From an uncultured Oscillospiraceae bacterium (GTDB taxonomy: Bacteria; Bacillota; Clostridia; Oscillospirales; Oscillospiraceae), in contig CANQSD010000004.1 in assembly GCA_947626385.1 (NCBI GenBank), positions 1 to 40,430 on the forward strand: DNA of 40,430 nt. The letters run 5' to 3'. The stretch's first letter is position 1, and each line of letters starts with the position of its first letter. Under the pieces are notes generated by a model. The model had not been told where the DNA came from and did no database searches. It was given only the letters and a program-made list of their open reading frames with translations. The translations under genes were made by a program, and so were the position numbers. This document shows, piece by piece, positions 17,733 through 27,106 of the stretch.

Positions 17733-17840
17733 CTATTCACTTTCCTCAAAGATCTTCTCCGTTCCCCTGATCACTTCCCCCGCCGCCAACAGCGCCGAGA
17801 GAATCAGCAGAACGGTTTCCAGAACCTTTTTAAAGGACAT
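17733..17840 (-). CDS. 35-aa predicted membrane peptide
   Basis: MSFKKVLETVLLILSALLAAGEVIRGTEKIFEESE with RBS GGGAGG; single hydrophobic helix. Confidence 0.5.
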   Translation of the reverse strand: MSFKKVLETVLLILSALLAAGEVIRGTEKIFEESE

Positions 17841-18030
17841 CGGAACCGCCTCCCTTCCTGTATACTCGTAGGGAGAATATATAGGTGAGGGGAGGAGGGA
17901 TGCGATGAGATTATTATTCACATACGCGCTCCGGGTTATGTGGCGGATAAGTAGTTCGTCATTTCCGACAAATATCGCCCCAAATTTTCGTTAGTCTGAC
18001 CCTGGGGGTATTTTCTGACAAACGAAAATC

Positions 18031-18048
18031 AATTTGCTATAATAGGGC
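18031..18048 (+). promoter_or_regulatory. Possible promoter upstream of the IS66 remnant
   Basis: CTGACA-like box about 17 nt before TATAAT (CTGACAAACGAAAATCAATTTGCTATAAT); coordinates approximate. Confidence 0.4.
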
Positions 18049-18093
18049 CATAAAAAATTTTAAGGAGATCCATTATAAATCTGATCACAAGAG

Positions 18094-18498
18094 ATGGCCT
18101 TATTACACGCCTGTAAAATGTGGCGCACAACAGCAACGTCAAGCTTCCGGGGGAAATTGAGTTTTCGCTGGACCAGGACGGCGGCGCCGAAGTCTGAGTT
18201 GGGAAAGGCGCTGACGTACCTGAAGAACCAACGGCAGACATTGACGATGTTCCTGGAGGACGAGAGGATCAAGTTAAGCAACAACCTGGCGGAGAGGAGT
18301 ATCAAGCCGTTTGTTATCTCCCGGAAGAACTTCCTCTTCGCCAACACCCTCGGCGGAGTCCAGACAAGCGCTGTGCTGTTCAGCCTCATAGAGACGGTGA
18401 AGGAGAACGGCCTAGACCCGTACAAGTACCTCACGTGGGCGCTGGAAGAAGCGAGCCGCAGACCGGCAGCGGAGCTGGTGCCGTGGAAGTATATATGA
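18094..18498 (+). pseudogene. IS66-family transposase remnant (C-terminal part only)
   Basis: FLEDERIKLSNNLAERSIKPFVISRKNFLFANTLGGVQTSAVLFSLIETVKENGLDPYKYLTWAL. Confidence 0.9.
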
Positions 18499-18570
18499 TC
18501 ACAAGATAGTTGTGCACCCCTGAGAATTCTCGGGGGTATCGTAGTCTTATGTGGATTGACGCTTACCAAC

Positions 18571-18610
18571 AAAAAAGTACGGAGTATAGGCTTGTCGCCT
18601 TGCTCCGTAC
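18571..18610 (-). terminator. Terminator of the WYL operon
   Basis: GTACGGAG ... CTCCGTAC stem with internal AGGC/GCCT; - strand tail TTTTTTG. Confidence 0.75.
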
Positions 18611-18761
18611 ATTTCTATTTATCTGAGCGATTATCTTCCAGATTAGAGTTAGGAGTCTGAAAGCCATTGCCCGCAAGGTATATTGAAGAGCATACTTTTT
18701 GTCACTTACTCTAGAAAAGAGTATCGATCCGCAAATCGGCGCTCTTTTTGCTATATGAGAT

Positions 18762-19721
18762 TCAGTAGCGCTGGCCCATCCGGCATATCGTCTCGCGCAT
18801 GTCTTCTACAAAGTCGGGCGGTGATACTACCTTTACCCATGCTCCCTGACTCAGAAGCCACATTTTGATACCGTCACCGTACACTTCTGCCTCGATCAGG
18901 TAGCTCCTCTCGCTGCGTCCGATTATTCTGGCGGTCGGCAGCTTGTCAAGGACAGCCTGTACTGACGGACCTGAAAACTCAAATTGTATCGAGCGCAGCT
19001 TACCGGGCCACATGAAAAGACTTCGCTGACGGAGCTGGCCCTCATCAAACCCCGGCATTTTACCGGGCGGGATGTGGCCGCGGTGCTCCGTCATATGCTT
19101 GATCCTGTCTACACGAAAATACACAGGTTTTGTAGTGTCATCTGCCTTGAACGCGATAAGATAGAAATAGTAGTCCGTGAACATCACCGAGGCGGGCCAC
19201 AGCCGGTGCGTGACCCACGTTCTGTCCATTCGGTAATACTCGACTGTGATCTCCCGCCTGTCCTCTATGCAAGTCACAAGCCGCCACAGAGTTTCCTGGA
19301 CGCTGTCGCAGTCGTGCTTTACTTCGGCATAGTGGTACAGTTCCCTGCGTATCATATTGTCCAGCAGGTGCCGGTCATTTGGCATTGTGAAGCGTTTCAT
19401 CTTATCTATCAGGGCAAGCAATTCCATTTTGGAGAACGCCCTTGACCCGATCAGGACCTCAATCGCCGCAAAAAGCTCACTGCTGCTCAGAAACTCATCC
19501 ATGCACAGCCGGTAGCGTCTGTCCCGGTTGGAGTACTGCAATTCTGCATTTCCCACTAATTCCCGGTGATTGGCCAGGAAAGCCTTAAGCTCGTTCACCG
19601 TACGGGTAATGCTCTTGGTGGACACACCGTATTCATCGGCCAGCTTTTGTACGGACAGTGCCTCCCCCCGCAGGGCCCGGAAGAAGAGCTCCAGGACACG
19701 TTCGTAACGAGTGCTATTCAT
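18762..19721 (-). CDS. HTH + WYL-domain transcriptional regulator
   Basis: N-terminal YGVSTKSITRTVNEL HTH; ITVEYYRMDRTWVTHRLWPASVMFTDYYFYLIAF WYL-like core; C-terminal WYL-CTD-like region. Confidence 0.88.
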   Translation of the reverse strand: MNSTRYERVLELFFRALRGEALSVQKLADEYGVSTKSITRTVNELKAFLANHRELVGNAELQYSNRDRRYRLCMDEFLSSSELFAAIEVLIGSRAFSKMELLALIDKMKRFTMPNDRHLLDNMIRRELYHYAEVKHDCDSVQETLWRLVTCIEDRREITVEYYRMDRTWVTHRLWPASVMFTDYYFYLIAFKADDTTKPVYFRVDRIKHMTEHRGHIPPGKMPGFDEGQLRQRSLFMWPGKLRSIQFEFSGPSVQAVLDKLPTARIIGRSERSYLIEAEVYGDGIKMWLLSQGAWVKVVSPPDFVEDMRETICRMGQRY

Positions 19722-19730
19722 GGTCCTATC

Positions 19731-21785
19731 TCACACGATCCTTGTATTCCGTTCAGAACCGACCACATACGTTTTGGCGCGGCCAAACGCGCCAATCTCC
19801 TTTTTCACCACATTGACGGCCTTGCAGCCCTTGGGGATAACGCATGATTTGAATTTGCTTCCGGTGATGGAGACACACAGCTCCTTCTCGCCAAGATAGG
19901 AAAGGGCCTGAATGAACGCAGGGGTATCATAGAAATCGTACATACGCGCCGGAACAAGGACGGAGCAGTTTTCAAAGGTCAGATCGTTGGCTTCGGAGCG
20001 GTAACTCCCCTCTTTGCCGCCCTTGCCCAGCACGAACAGCCTCAAGGTGGACCGCTCAAATCTGCAATGCTCGATCTTCCCGAACTCAAGGGCGATCTTG
20101 CCGGTGATGTTGCGGAAGACCGAATTTCTCACCAAGGTCTCATCATTTAAAGACTCCTTGCAACAGCCAAATCCCAGGGCACCAAAGGGGTCCCCAGGCG
20201 CTCTGTTGCCCGCGTCGCCGAAAAACTCCTCAAACAGGCAGCCGTTTATGGTTCCGAAGATCGGTTTTTTCTGCTTGAAGCGGGAAAACTCACATTTTTT
20301 GATGGGGATAGATCCCTCTCCCAGAGGATCGTCCTGTCCAAAAACATTTTCGTCAATGTCCCGGAAACGCGAACCCGTCAGTTCACCCGGCTCACAGCTG
20401 ATGATCAGCAGGCAGGTCTGGGAATCGGTCAGCGAGGGCAGGAGATCCTCTTCTTTCTCCTCCCCGTTCTGCCGGCAGTTGGTGAAGTCGCAGCCGCTGA
20501 TGAACACCCCGGTGTCGCCGCCCTTGTAGGCGTATCGGGCCAGCAAGAAATTCCCGGCGTGTCCGGTCACCTGGCAGCCGGACAGGGTGACCTTGTGGTT
20601 TGAGCCAAACGCGTTCCCATCGGCGCTGATGAATGTCCCGGCGCAGTTCTCCACCAGGCAGTGCTCCATGGTCAGGGCCGCCGGCGCGTCTTCGTATCCA
20701 TCCACGTCTATAAAGGCGCGCGTGAACGTGAACGTGTTCCCCTTGTTATCCTTTCGTTCCGTCTCCCCGGTCTGGTAGATCAGCCCTGAAAAGGCGGAAT
20801 GCCTCATAACGCAAGTGCCGCCGACGCTGATGGTCTCCATGGACGGCACCTTTTCCGTGATGAACTCGCAGTGGCAAAATTCCGCCTCGCTGTTCCCGCT
20901 GAGCCATATCGCCGGATCTTCGCTGGAGCTCAGGACAAGCTGGCAATTGTTGAATACCGCCTTGCCGTCCACTTTGAATTGCGTTGGAAAAACCAAGCGC
21001 AGATTTTCAAAGGTTTTTTCCTCCCCCTCAGGAACATGACTTCTGCTTTCATCCAAAATTACGCTTTCCGTGGCGGGAGACAGCAGGCCGATGGGCTCCT
21101 CCTCAGCGTCTTTCGCGTTCTCCGCGTTCCCCGCCTTTTTCGTCTCCTCTTTCTTTTCCGGTTCTGGCACGTACCCGTACTTCTCCGCGATGCCCTTGGG
21201 GCCCACGGCGTTGTAGAGCCGGCTGACGCCGTGCTCGATGAGGGCCGCCTGCTTTTTGTTCACGGAGAAGTTGTCCAGAAATTCCGCCTGCTCCGGCGTC
21301 AGTTCCTCTTCCTCCTGGAGATAGAAAAACTCCAGCGCCACCCGCAGGAACGCCTTTTGCACGTCAAGAGAGTCGATATCGCCGACCACCGTCAGGTCTG
21401 CGTTTGTCTGGGGGTTGGTGATCTCCAAATATCGCTGGACCGAGCGGATGAAGGCCCGCTGGTCGTCCGTCAGCCGGTCCCCCTCGTCATCCGCCAGCTG
21501 GTACAGGACGGCTATGAGCAGCTGCCGCTCCGGCGCCTCCAGCTCCTTCAGGTCCATGGGCGTCTCCAGGCGGTACAGCGCCGCCTTCTCCTGGCCGTTC
21601 AGGTAGTCGTAGATCCCGTTAAGCTCGTCGCCCAGCCCGGCCAGGGCGTCCTCCAGCCGCTTGCCGCCGCTGGCCACCTCCTGCCGCAGCTTCTCCAGGG
21701 CCGCTTGCTGCTTCTCGCTGAAGCCTTCCACCGCCTTCAGGGAATCGGCAAGGCCGCGCTTGTACATCTTTTGGTTTCCGAACAT
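19731..21785 (-). CDS. TerB-like N-terminal domain + right-handed beta-helix repeat protein
   Basis: N-terminal helical acidic region LLIAVLYQLADDEGDRLTDDQRAFIRSV; C-terminal repeated beta-helix-like rungs (VFNNCQLVLSS, HCLVENCAGTFISADGNAF, LSGCQVTGHAGNFLL, ISGCDFTNCRQ, ENCSVLVPARMYDF). Confidence 0.65.
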   Translation of the reverse strand: MFGNQKMYKRGLADSLKAVEGFSEKQQAALEKLRQEVASGGKRLEDALAGLGDELNGIYDYLNGQEKAALYRLETPMDLKELEAPERQLLIAVLYQLADDEGDRLTDDQRAFIRSVQRYLEITNPQTNADLTVVGDIDSLDVQKAFLRVALEFFYLQEEEELTPEQAEFLDNFSVNKKQAALIEHGVSRLYNAVGPKGIAEKYGYVPEPEKKEETKKAGNAENAKDAEEEPIGLLSPATESVILDESRSHVPEGEEKTFENLRLVFPTQFKVDGKAVFNNCQLVLSSSEDPAIWLSGNSEAEFCHCEFITEKVPSMETISVGGTCVMRHSAFSGLIYQTGETERKDNKGNTFTFTRAFIDVDGYEDAPAALTMEHCLVENCAGTFISADGNAFGSNHKVTLSGCQVTGHAGNFLLARYAYKGGDTGVFISGCDFTNCRQNGEEKEEDLLPSLTDSQTCLLIISCEPGELTGSRFRDIDENVFGQDDPLGEGSIPIKKCEFSRFKQKKPIFGTINGCLFEEFFGDAGNRAPGDPFGALGFGCCKESLNDETLVRNSVFRNITGKIALEFGKIEHCRFERSTLRLFVLGKGGKEGSYRSEANDLTFENCSVLVPARMYDFYDTPAFIQALSYLGEKELCVSITGSKFKSCVIPKGCKAVNVVKKEIGAFGRAKTYVVGSERNTRIV

Positions 21786-21788
21786 CTG

Positions 21789-22976
21789 TTATCCCTCCAT
21801 AAAATCGTATTGTGAGCCTGTGACCATGGTGTACAGTTCGTTTTTCAGGAAGTCCCGCTTGACCTCGTTGATGAACTTTGTGTCAAAGACGATGTGCCGT
21901 AGCGTGTTGAGGTACCCGCCCCAGTCGATGATCTGCTTCGCCCCCTCCGGTCCACCCAGGTGGGACGCCACGGCGGATACCACCACGTTGCTGGCCGAGG
22001 CGATGACGTTGGAGTAGAGTAGCACTCGACGGGTGCGGACCTCGTACATACTACGGGTAAGACCGCTGGATTCGTCGTAGAATAGGCCGTGGATAAAGCC
22101 AATCAATGTGTCGATTGCCATTGCCATGGCAAACTGCTTTCCGGCGTCGATGACCCCCGCCATGTCAAGTCCCCATGATGCAAGCTCAGAAGCCAGCTTG
22201 GGATCGATCACCGAGATAAACGGAAGCGGGAGGCTGTTCTTGGAGAAGATGTCTGACCGCAAATGGGCAATTTCCTTTAAAGCGGAAGTCCCCACAATGG
22301 CTTTCCCGTTAGTTCCTTGATGGAATAGTTTATCTGACGTATAGTGTAGGACCAAAGCAGTCTTGGCGTTTTGCGTAAATGTATCGTGTTTCCCCTGTGT
22401 TGAAATATGCCAGGACTGGAATTTCCAATTAGTCAGTGTGCTTGTTGCGATATTTGCCGTACCAAAAACCAAACCTAGGATTGGGTCATGACCAATCGCT
22501 GTTGCCCTGTGGCCCATTTTCCCTCCACCAGACAAAGCGCCACCTGCACCCCGATTGGCATCAAATGGGACAGGATTCGATATGATTTCCTCTATGCTCG
22601 GATTATATAATCGATGTTTGCGGTCAGAATGCTCCGGTGACTTGCCAGATTGTTTTGCGGCCTCTTTGTCTGATAATCGCTCGGTGTCCATAAGCGGCTT
22701 CAAGACATACTGCCGGACGATTTGCAGCGCTGCCGCAAGGAACAGGAACGCCACATCCACATCCGTGAGTTTCGTGGCCCGCTTGAAATCCCGGTCAATG
22801 TCCTCGATGATCACAGCGGCGCTGCGGGAGATTTCCGACACCCGCTGTTCCTCGGCGGCCACCAGGGACAGGTTCCGGGAGAGTTGCCGTGTCTCCTGGT
22901 CCACACTCCCTATGGCGGCCCCTATCTTCTGAGAGGACTGCTTCCTCATGCGGTCAAGCTCCCGGCTCATATACAT
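21789..22976 (-). CDS. Hypothetical conserved membrane-associated protein, partner of the TerB/beta-helix protein
   Basis: LTDVDVAFLFLAAALQIVRQYVLKPL, GHDPILGLVFGTANIATSTLT; 3 bp from the next ORF. Confidence 0.75.
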   Translation of the reverse strand: MYMSRELDRMRKQSSQKIGAAIGSVDQETRQLSRNLSLVAAEEQRVSEISRSAAVIIEDIDRDFKRATKLTDVDVAFLFLAAALQIVRQYVLKPLMDTERLSDKEAAKQSGKSPEHSDRKHRLYNPSIEEIISNPVPFDANRGAGGALSGGGKMGHRATAIGHDPILGLVFGTANIATSTLTNWKFQSWHISTQGKHDTFTQNAKTALVLHYTSDKLFHQGTNGKAIVGTSALKEIAHLRSDIFSKNSLPLPFISVIDPKLASELASWGLDMAGVIDAGKQFAMAMAIDTLIGFIHGLFYDESSGLTRSMYEVRTRRVLLYSNVIASASNVVVSAVASHLGGPEGAKQIIDWGGYLNTLRHIVFDTKFINEVKRDFLKNELYTMVTGSQYDFMEG

Positions 22977-23024
22977 ACCCCGTTTCTTTTGCTCTTGATC
23001 TGTCAGCCAGTATACGCCAGTCAG

Positions 23025-23042
23025 AGGACACACGTGTGTCCT
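23025..23042. promoter_or_regulatory. 18-bp perfect palindrome, candidate operator of the WYL operon
   Basis: AGGACACACGTGTGTCCT ~50 bp upstream of the first gene of the operon. Confidence 0.5.
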
Positions 23043-23130
23043 GGCGCTCCATTTTCATGCGCAGCAGAATTGATGTTGGTCGTGACCGCAACATACTGCA
23101 AAATGCCATATTTTCAAGTCTCAAGAAAAT

Positions 23131-23430
23131 CTATCTAAAGCAAGGTAATATCCAATTGCGTACTGAAACGCTGCAAATTACCTCAGCGACAGGTTGTTGA
23201 TCGCATTGCAGAAATGATTGGCGACTTTTCCCAACGTAGACAATATCTCGTTTCTGAAGTCCAGTTTGCGAAGTTCCTTCCAAATCTGTTCGATGAGATT
23301 CATCTTCAAAATGTATTAAGGAATAAAGAACAAACGGATAAATTCTGGAACCTGAAGGTTTTTGAAATGACACCAGTTAGCGCCATCGCAGCACAAAACG
23401 ATTCTGTCCAAAGTAATTGCTTGTAAAATC
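23131..23430 (-). pseudogene. Decayed IS630-family transposase 3' fragment
   Basis: - strand DRIVLCCDGANW..LQVPEFIRLFFIP*YILKMNLIEQIWKELRKLDFRNEILSTLGKVANHFCNAINNLS aligns by eye with the intact copy at 28369-29470; in-frame stops. Confidence 0.88.
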
Positions 23431-23621
23431 TTATGTACTCTTCCAAGATACAGCATTTTCCGTTGCAAAAAACTATTTTATAAATTTGAAAAATGGCCAG
23501 ATTTTTCATATAGTTCGATATTTATTATAACTAATATCACCGATAAAAGCAAGTTCCGTCTCATATATATGGTACTATCAAAAGTGACCGCTCCCCATCA
23601 TTCTGGGGATGATCGCCATTT

Positions 23622-24524
23622 TTATTCTTCTCTCACCTTTCTATACCTCATCACATAATACCCCAGCTCATCCAACGCTCCTTCGCCCTTGTATTGCATA
23701 CTGGCAATCAGGAGGAGGTCGTCGCGCGTCCCCTCCGCTGTGTTGTCTGGGCCCCACTCCGGTTCGTACCGCTCCAGGTGCAGGGGGAGGACGTGGTCGT
23801 GGCTGAAGGTGCCGTCATCGGTCAAAAACTCAACGCGGAGAGAGTCATCTTCAAACTGAGGGGGAGATAAGTGCGTCCCGTCCTTCAGACGCTCATAAAA
23901 CTCCCGCACCTGCTTTTGGGAGGTCTCCACGATGCCGTAACCGTCGGGGCCGCCGGTGGGGGAGACGCGCCTTACGATGTCCCCCTGCTCAAAGGGGTTG
24001 GGGAGCGGGAAGAAGGCCCTTGTGAAGTCGTCCTCCACGCGGTCAAACTCCGGGTCCAGATAGACGAGCCTGCCGTCCCTGTCAAAATCGGCGCCTGAGA
24101 CGGTGCGGCTCTCATCTATATCCGGGCGTTCCGCTACAAGGAACTTCTCGATACGAAAATGTCCCCCGCTCCTCCTGCCGCACTCGCGGGCCGTCTCCCA
24201 ATCAAAGAAATACGCCGCCGGCGGGGTGTCGCAGTCCTCCTCAAGCGCCAGGGCATAGACGCACCTCCTGTCCCGGTTGTCCTGAAGCTCCCGGATGACC
24301 TGTTCGACCCAGTCCACATAGGCCGTGATCTGCCGATGAAGCTCCTCATCGGATGTCTGGCCGCTCAGCCTTCCCAGCAGTGCAAGCCTTTCCTCCACGG
24401 GCCGCCAGCTGTGGGCCAGGAGCGTCGCCCTCTGCCAGTCGGTGAAGGTCCATCCTGTCTCCAAGACGTATTGCCTCACCGTCCCGGAGGGGATCATAGC
24501 CTCCAGTTCATCTTGTTCCATCAA
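23622..24524 (-). CDS. Hypothetical protein (300 aa)
   Basis: Intact ORF MMEQDELEAMIPSGTVRQYVLETGWTFTDWQRATLLAH... Confidence 0.75.
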   Translation of the reverse strand: MMEQDELEAMIPSGTVRQYVLETGWTFTDWQRATLLAHSWRPVEERLALLGRLSGQTSDEELHRQITAYVDWVEQVIRELQDNRDRRCVYALALEEDCDTPPAAYFFDWETARECGRRSGGHFRIEKFLVAERPDIDESRTVSGADFDRDGRLVYLDPEFDRVEDDFTRAFFPLPNPFEQGDIVRRVSPTGGPDGYGIVETSQKQVREFYERLKDGTHLSPPQFEDDSLRVEFLTDDGTFSHDHVLPLHLERYEPEWGPDNTAEGTRDDLLLIASMQYKGEGALDELGYYVMRYRKVREE

Positions 24525-24702
24525 ATCCTCCTTTAGTCTTTTCCCCGCCGGGGACCTGCCCGGCTTTGAAAAGCTCGTAGCTTTGGTAGCCGTTGGCCTT
24601 GCACTGCGGGCAGGGGTTGATGGGTGTGCGCACCCGTCCCAGCTTATAGGGACACTTGGGGCAGGGAGGTTTGATGACGCGGGCTATTTTCTTTAGATCC
24701 AT
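24508..24702 (-). CDS. Small zinc-ribbon protein
   Basis: CPKCPYKLGRVRTPINPCPQCKANGY, two CxxC pairs; RBS GGAGGG. Confidence 0.65.
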   Translation of the reverse strand: MDLKKIARVIKPPCPKCPYKLGRVRTPINPCPQCKANGYQSYELFKAGQVPGGEKTKGGFDGTR

Positions 24703-24790
24703 TCTAAATTCCCTCCAATGATTATTCAAGTTCGATACGAACAAAGGAGACGGCGGCATGCCGTCCCCTTTGTTATGACCAGAAATTGCT

Positions 24791-25102
24791 TTAGCCCTCA
24801 TACCCCTTCGGGTACTTGATGTCCAGAAGCGGTCTGTCGTTGGGGTTCTTGATCTTCACCGCCATGATTGCTCTGTGGCACTCCATCAGCTGGTCGCGGA
24901 TCGTCTCCAGCTGCGCCTTTGTCTGCGGGACGATGTACTTATCCGACCCGGTCTCCAGAAGCTCCAGATACCAGTTGACTGTCTCCAGCTTGTTTATGCA
25001 GTAGGAGGAGATCATCTGCTTGTCCGTGAAGTCACGGATGGCTTCGGTCTCAATTTGAATGTAGGGGACCAGGTCAGCGGGGATGCGTTTAAGTTTTTTC
25101 AT
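24791..25102 (-). CDS. Small hypothetical protein
   Basis: MKKLKRIPADLVPYIQIETEAIRDF... with RBS GGAGGAC. Confidence 0.65.
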   Translation of the reverse strand: MKKLKRIPADLVPYIQIETEAIRDFTDKQMISSYCINKLETVNWYLELLETGSDKYIVPQTKAQLETIRDQLMECHRAIMAVKIKNPNDRPLLDIKYPKGYEG

Positions 25103-25119
25103 GGTTTTGTCCTCCATAA

Positions 25120-26253
25120 TCAATTGTCCAATGCCAAATCAGGAACTTTACTTGCTGAAATCAGAGCCATTGGTTTGCCTCCAACCTTGAGCTTATATTG
25201 AAATTTATCGTTTGGATCTTTGTCGTTGAAACTGTCGCGCTGCAGTGTTCCTTCTGAATAGAGCACCGTAATGATATAGGTAATATACATCACAGCAATG
25301 CTTCCATACAGATATTTTTTTATATTTTCCGTTGTGAACAGGCTTTGCACCTCTGACAATTTTGCGATATCATTCGGACTCATCCACGACCTGGAGTTCA
25401 TTGCGCTAATCAGGCTGTGTTTTGAACGCTCTACAAATTCCGTACTGATGTATATGGGCGAATTATTGGTGTTAAACTTGACAATGCTTCTGTCTTTGAC
25501 CAATTCCTCCATTACCAGGAAGTAAAAGCGAACAATATCTACTGTTTTTGCTTTATTTGCAATGCACTTCCGAGAGCTCAACATTTCTTTGCAATCCATG
25601 AGAGCATCAAGTTTGATCGCACTTCTGTCAATAATAGTATTATAGGCGTTATTCTTGCACACTTCCATAAAATTGCGGGCAATATAATATGTAATTTCTC
25701 CAGAGCCGTTGCAGGAACCCGTATCTTCGCGCTCAAGTATGGTTCCAGACGCAATACCGATCCCAATATATTTTCTCGCGATCAAATTATATCTTGTATT
25801 TGTTTTATGGAAATCCTCGCTGGTTACAACTTTGCGCCGCAGTACAAGCGTTCTGGCAGAAATATAGTGCCATGGCCTCTCGACTAACAGATTTATAGAC
25901 CTGGAAAGTCCTAAGGTCAGCAATGCCGCTATGCTTTTTCGGGCGTAAAAATGATCTTTGCCAAAATCTGAATATGCTGTATACTCCCTGGCGCACTTTA
26001 TATCCAGAATACAGTCAATGATTGAAGGGATCAGGAGCAGTTCAATACCTCCAAGTGCACCCTTATAAATCATAAGCGCATATATTATGATAGATATAAC
26101 AGAATTAGGCAGAGGATCGAACAAGCATCTTTTCAGCGTGCGTATAAATAGTTCTGCAAGTTCCTTCAACACACTAATTAATAGTCCCGCAAGCTTGATC
26201 AGCAGATAAATTACTGCAATGACTGCCGCAAGTGCGAACCCGAACCATTCCAT
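25120..26253 (-). CDS. Membrane protein of the AAA+ operon
   Basis: N-terminal hydrophobic segments MEWFGFALAAVIAVIYLLIKLAGLLISVL and SVISIIIYALMIYKGALGGIELLLIPSI. Confidence 0.78.
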   Translation of the reverse strand: MEWFGFALAAVIAVIYLLIKLAGLLISVLKELAELFIRTLKRCLFDPLPNSVISIIIYALMIYKGALGGIELLLIPSIIDCILDIKCAREYTAYSDFGKDHFYARKSIAALLTLGLSRSINLLVERPWHYISARTLVLRRKVVTSEDFHKTNTRYNLIARKYIGIGIASGTILEREDTGSCNGSGEITYYIARNFMEVCKNNAYNTIIDRSAIKLDALMDCKEMLSSRKCIANKAKTVDIVRFYFLVMEELVKDRSIVKFNTNNSPIYISTEFVERSKHSLISAMNSRSWMSPNDIAKLSEVQSLFTTENIKKYLYGSIAVMYITYIITVLYSEGTLQRDSFNDKDPNDKFQYKLKVGGKPMALISASKVPDLALDN

Positions 26254-26265
26254 TGATACACGACC

Positions 26266-26721
26266 TCAATAAACACTATATGACACACACTCGGACACTT
26301 CTATTTCCTTCAATGCATCTGAAGTGAAATTCGATGAATAGACATCGCTGTGGGCCGCAACCTTGACCCATTTGCTCGCGGTGTCCTGGTAATATAATTC
26401 AAACCAAATATCGATCTTATGTCGCGAGCTTGAGGGAGAAAAGTTCAACTTACCACCAATATATTTTAAGTTATACTGATTTTCGTAATTCTCTTTTGTT
26501 TCATCAACAATATCAATGATTTTATGTGCCCATTCATCCAAGGATCGGCGTCCCGCAAGCAAGCCTTCGATCGTGTCTCTAATTGCATTGCTCAGGACAT
26601 CTACGAAATCGTCCATAACCGGCCGGGCAATATCGTCAATTGCATTTGCCCCGTACTCAAGGGCCTTTGGTTCAAGCATTTCACCCATCTTCGGAAGAAT
26701 CTCTTTAGATGTTTTTTTCAT
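26266..26721 (-). CDS. Hypothetical protein of the AAA+ operon
   Basis: ORF positioned between the membrane proteins in the same orientation, 12-19 bp gaps. Confidence 0.72.
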   Translation of the reverse strand: MKKTSKEILPKMGEMLEPKALEYGANAIDDIARPVMDDFVDVLSNAIRDTIEGLLAGRRSLDEWAHKIIDIVDETKENYENQYNLKYIGGKLNFSPSSSRHKIDIWFELYYQDTASKWVKVAAHSDVYSSNFTSDALKEIEVSECVSYSVY

Positions 26722-26740
26722 TTGTTACTGATTACCCCCG

Positions 26741-27106
26741 TTAACTTACCAAAGCAAGCTTTTCTCTGAACTGTTCCGTAGTTTCAACTTCAACATCTAT
26801 GTGGGCTGTTTTGACCATTGCAAGGATATCCGGCGGGATCTCTGATTCACTTACCTCTTCTGTATAGACAGTTGCCATCCATTCCCCTGAGATTTTATCT
26901 TTGCTATAATAATACATTTTGTTAGCAAATCCGTCCTGAACTCTGACGATAAATGATTTCATTCCTTCAACCACAAGATGGAGAACCTGCCCGATTTTTT
27001 CGACGGCTTTCTTGGTCCACTCAACTATTTTCTGCCAATACCGACCGAGTAAAAATATTGCGGCTACTGATAATCCCAGGATAAGCGCAATTGAAATCAT
27101 TGTCAT
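26741..27106 (-). CDS. Single-pass membrane protein of the AAA+ operon
   Basis: MTMISIALILGLSVAAIFLLGRYWQKIVEWTKKAVEKIG... TEEVSESEIPPDILAMV; start overlaps the AAA stop. Confidence 0.78.
   Translation of the reverse strand: MTMISIALILGLSVAAIFLLGRYWQKIVEWTKKAVEKIGQVLHLVVEGMKSFIVRVQDGFANKMYYYSKDKISGEWMATVYTEEVSESEIPPDILAMVKTAHIDVEVETTEQFREKLALVS

Noticed and set aside
20799-21815. 338-aa + strand ORF opposite the TerB/beta-helix gene
   Set aside because: Compositionally biased shadow ORF (Arg/Leu/Gln/Val-rich); the - strand has consistent operon spacing.
24743-24771. Imperfect hairpin AAAGGAGACGGCGGCATGCCGTCCCCTTT as terminator
   Set aside because: Stem is imperfect and lacks a convincing T-run on either strand.
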